From Certhia americana (taxonomy: Eukaryota > Chordata > Aves > Passeriformes > Certhiidae): a DNA stretch of 64,000 bases. The stretch covers positions 18,244,129 to 18,308,128 of the forward strand of contig CM031864.1 of NCBI GenBank assembly GCA_018697195.1, in the 5' to 3' direction. The stretch's first letter is position 1, and each line of letters begins with the position of its first letter. The position numbers and the translations under genes were made by a program. Under the pieces are notes generated by a model. It worked only from the letters and a program-made list of their open reading frames with translations, ran no database searches and was not told where the DNA came from. Positions 61,601-64,000 of this stretch are shown here, piece after piece.

Positions 61601-63641
61601 CAAAAATTTAGTTTTAGTAATGCACAAATCAAGCCATAAGCCTGCTACACTGGAGTTTATGAGTAAAGAAGAAAGTACAAGTGAGAAACTGGAAAAGACA
61701 GTCAAACTCCAAAGTAACAGGTTTGATTCAATACCCTGTAGAAACTTTCAAAGCACTATTTTTCAGCAATTCAATACAAGCAGAAAGAACAGCTGGCACT
61801 GCTGGGGGTGGGTAGGAGATGCACACACACTGCATCCAAAACTCAGGATGCCACAAGGCAAGTTGTGGTCTCATTATGCTACACTCCTGAATTGAGAGTA
61901 GGTTTGAAATACCCACCCAGCAGAATGTGTGGGCAAGGCTGTGCTGCAAGTTACTGTGGGAGGTCTCAGTCCTCAGTCATTTAAGGTTCAATTATTGTTC
62001 AGCAGAACAAAATGCTCAGGTGCACTGACTAAACTTTAATTTTTAGTTATATTTTGTTCCAATTCTGTTCCATTCGTTCAAAGACCAGTGCTTTATCACT
62101 GATATTTAATCTCACAATCTTTGTTTACTTCTTTATTAAAACCAGCTAGATTCTTTCAAACAGAAATAGATTTCCATATCAAAGATATTTTCATACCATC
62201 ATTTATTAATGATAAATGATGCCATCAAGACAGACCATAGTCAAAAGGCGTAAGTCTTTATTTTCTTCAAAAGTTACTTGTACTTTTTACTTGTATAGGG
62301 CATGATTAATACAACAATGTCAGCAAGGTAAGGGAACGGCTTCTTGCAAAATTAAGCAAAGAGCATTTAGTCATAGCACACCAGATACGTGCCTGAACTA
62401 CACATGCTTCATTGACTTAACCCAGCATTGACTTGCAATTATGATATATAATGGAACTTCTAATTGATCCCCCACAGTGTTATGAAATGAACCAAAGCAG
62501 TGGCAGCTCAGGCTGGTCACACAGTGGGAATCTCAACAGGAGCTGCAGTACAGGTCCTGCTCCAACACATCCTTCTGCTTCGTGTGTACTGGCTCTGATT
62601 TGAGTTCTGTCCATGCTCAATACAGAAGGGAAACACTCTGCTGGGGTCCATGTCAGCAGAAAGGCAGGAGTCGCTTTTCACCATGAACATTTAACTATAA
62701 CCAAATCCCTTCTCAAATGTGTATTTGATGCCTTACCTTCTTCTGGGATGGCTTCTAGTATACAGTCAATTGATTAGAGACTGAAAAATACTTTTTAATT
62801 AAATTATTCTTATTTGATCAAAACCAGGAATACTAAGATAATGCTGTCTATAAATAAGAGGCTGTAGCAGTGGAAATATCAGGAGGAAAGCAATATAATA
62901 GCAAAGCTTTCTTAGTAGGAAAGCAAAGTAAGATTTTTGCAATAGTAATGTTTTATCCTGGGAAGAGCCATGGTATAAACATGCAAAGCAGGCTAAGATT
63001 TGTTTAGAATCCGTCTATAATTCAGCCAGCTAGGATTTTCAGTAGATCAGATTCCATCTTCATGAAAGTATTTCAGAACAGCAAGAAAGTGCAGAAATCT
63101 TAAGGCAAATACTTGGTGTTCAGGTCCTGTGTGTATGCACAAGCCACATACTGTTTCACTTCACTGTACCTCTTAAGAATTACTCAATAACCAAAAGGTT
63201 GTCTAAAAAAAGGCCTGCCTAAATAATGTCCTCAAGAAAAACCCTGTGTTGACCCCAGAAGACAGGGTGGAGTCTTAGAAGGGAAGCAGCAAAGGCACTG
63301 AATGTTTAAAATCTGGTTTCCATGAGTGAGTGAGTATCAGTGACCAGGGCAAGCTCAGGCTCAAGGCTTAAAGGCTGCTTGGCCCAGCTGCTGGGAGCAG
63401 GCAAGACACTGGGGCTGGTCCAAGCAGGGCACTGGACCGTGGCTGTGACAGCAGCACTCCATCCTCACTGCAGTGGCCTTCCCTCACTGCCAGCTCCTCC
63501 AGGGACACCCACTGCCTGCCAGCCTTTGCCAGTTACACATCCAGAACAGTGTCCGCTTTGGCTAAGAGGGAGTTTTGTACAAGCAACAAGATGTTTAATT
63601 ATGTTTTCCCTCTGAATATCTACTAAAATTTGCACTGGTTT

Positions 63642-63671
63642 GAGGAGGAGGAGGAGGAGGAGGAGGAGGGG
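63642..63671. repeat. (GGA)n microsatellite
   Basis: About nine to ten GAG/GGA units on the + strand in CNN3 intron 1, ending in GGGG. Confidence 0.9.
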
Positions 63672-64000
63672 TGAAAAACAAAGTGGGGCAAGTGTGGGTG
63701 GGAGAAGAGCTATTGTGGCTTTAAAAAAAAAACAAAATTCCAAACAGAACTACTCACCTGAAGAAAGTCAAAACAGGTTTTGAGAAAATAATGTCATTCT
63801 ATGCCATTAAATAGAAACAATGGCATAAGTTACTATGAGGCATTACTACAGAACCAAATGTATTTACTCAAAAGAAAGTATTTGCTGCTGAACATAGTTA
63901 ACAGTTGTTTAGAATCAGATACTTACAAAAAGCATTTTTAAGCAAAAGAGTCCCTCTTAAAGAAAAAAAGAAGGATTTTCACATGATCTCACTTAGAAAA

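Larger units (their letters stand above)
52525..64000 (-). other. CNN3: CNN3 intron 1 (to the window edge), no exon recognised
   Basis: More than 11 kb upstream of exon 2 on the gene strand. No match to the expected exon 1 peptide (MTHFNKGPSYGL-like) was found, and no CpG island is visible, so the first exon and promoter probably lie beyond 64000. It contains a 400-N gap, A- and T-runs (58326-58339, 59980-59994) and a GGA repeat. Open frames such as 59150-59548 (+) and 53358-53738 (-) have no recognisable family. Confidence 0.7.

Noticed and set aside
63752..63775. Possible CNN3 exon 1 donor (gtgagt on the minus strand near the window end)
   Set aside because: The upstream translation does not resemble the calponin N-terminus in any frame.

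Overview
This is a vertebrate, most probably avian (perhaps songbird), nuclear window. The evidence is intron/exon architecture with GT-AG splice sites, several CR1-type retroposon ends of the kind common in birds, fairly compact introns, and assembly gaps in GC-rich stretches. It holds two protein-coding genes in convergent (tail-to-tail) orientation. They are SLC44A3 (choline transporter-like protein 3, + strand, 15 coding exons, 4137-42345) and CNN3 (calponin-3, - strand, coding exons 2-7 visible, 48243-52524, exon 1 not seen). The same pair lies next to each other and convergent on human chromosome 1p21.

Layout. 1-3480: AT-rich sequence upstream of SLC44A3 with no recognisable gene. 3480-4270: CpG-rich promoter/first-exon island broken by a 387-N gap. 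4137-42345: SLC44A3. Intron 9 is about 8 kb and carries a very GC-rich minisatellite island (about 16440-17060) with a CTCF-like motif and a 10-N gap. Intron 8 carries a 42-bp copied segment flanked by an 8-bp repeat. 42346-47480: intergenic space between the two 3' ends, with pyrimidine-rich simple repeats, a CR1 end and a perfect hairpin. 47485-52524: CNN3 3' UTR and exons 7 to 2. 52525-64000: CNN3 intron 1, including a 400-N gap, with no recognised exon.

The conceptual splice of SLC44A3 stays in frame across all 15 exons (2067 nt, 688 aa plus stop). It aligns from memory along its whole length to human SLC44A3, but ends with about 39 extra residues. The six CNN3 exons give 312 residues in frame, from the start of the calponin-homology region to the acidic tyrosine-rich tail. 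The two genes have no known shared pathway: one is a multi-pass membrane transporter-like protein, the other an actin-binding cytoskeletal protein. No tRNA, rRNA, CRISPR or operon-like structure was found, and I found no convincing new molecular system. The most unusual items are the SLC44A3 C-terminal extension, a candidate intronic-termination isoform, the templated 42-bp insertion and the intronic GC-rich island.
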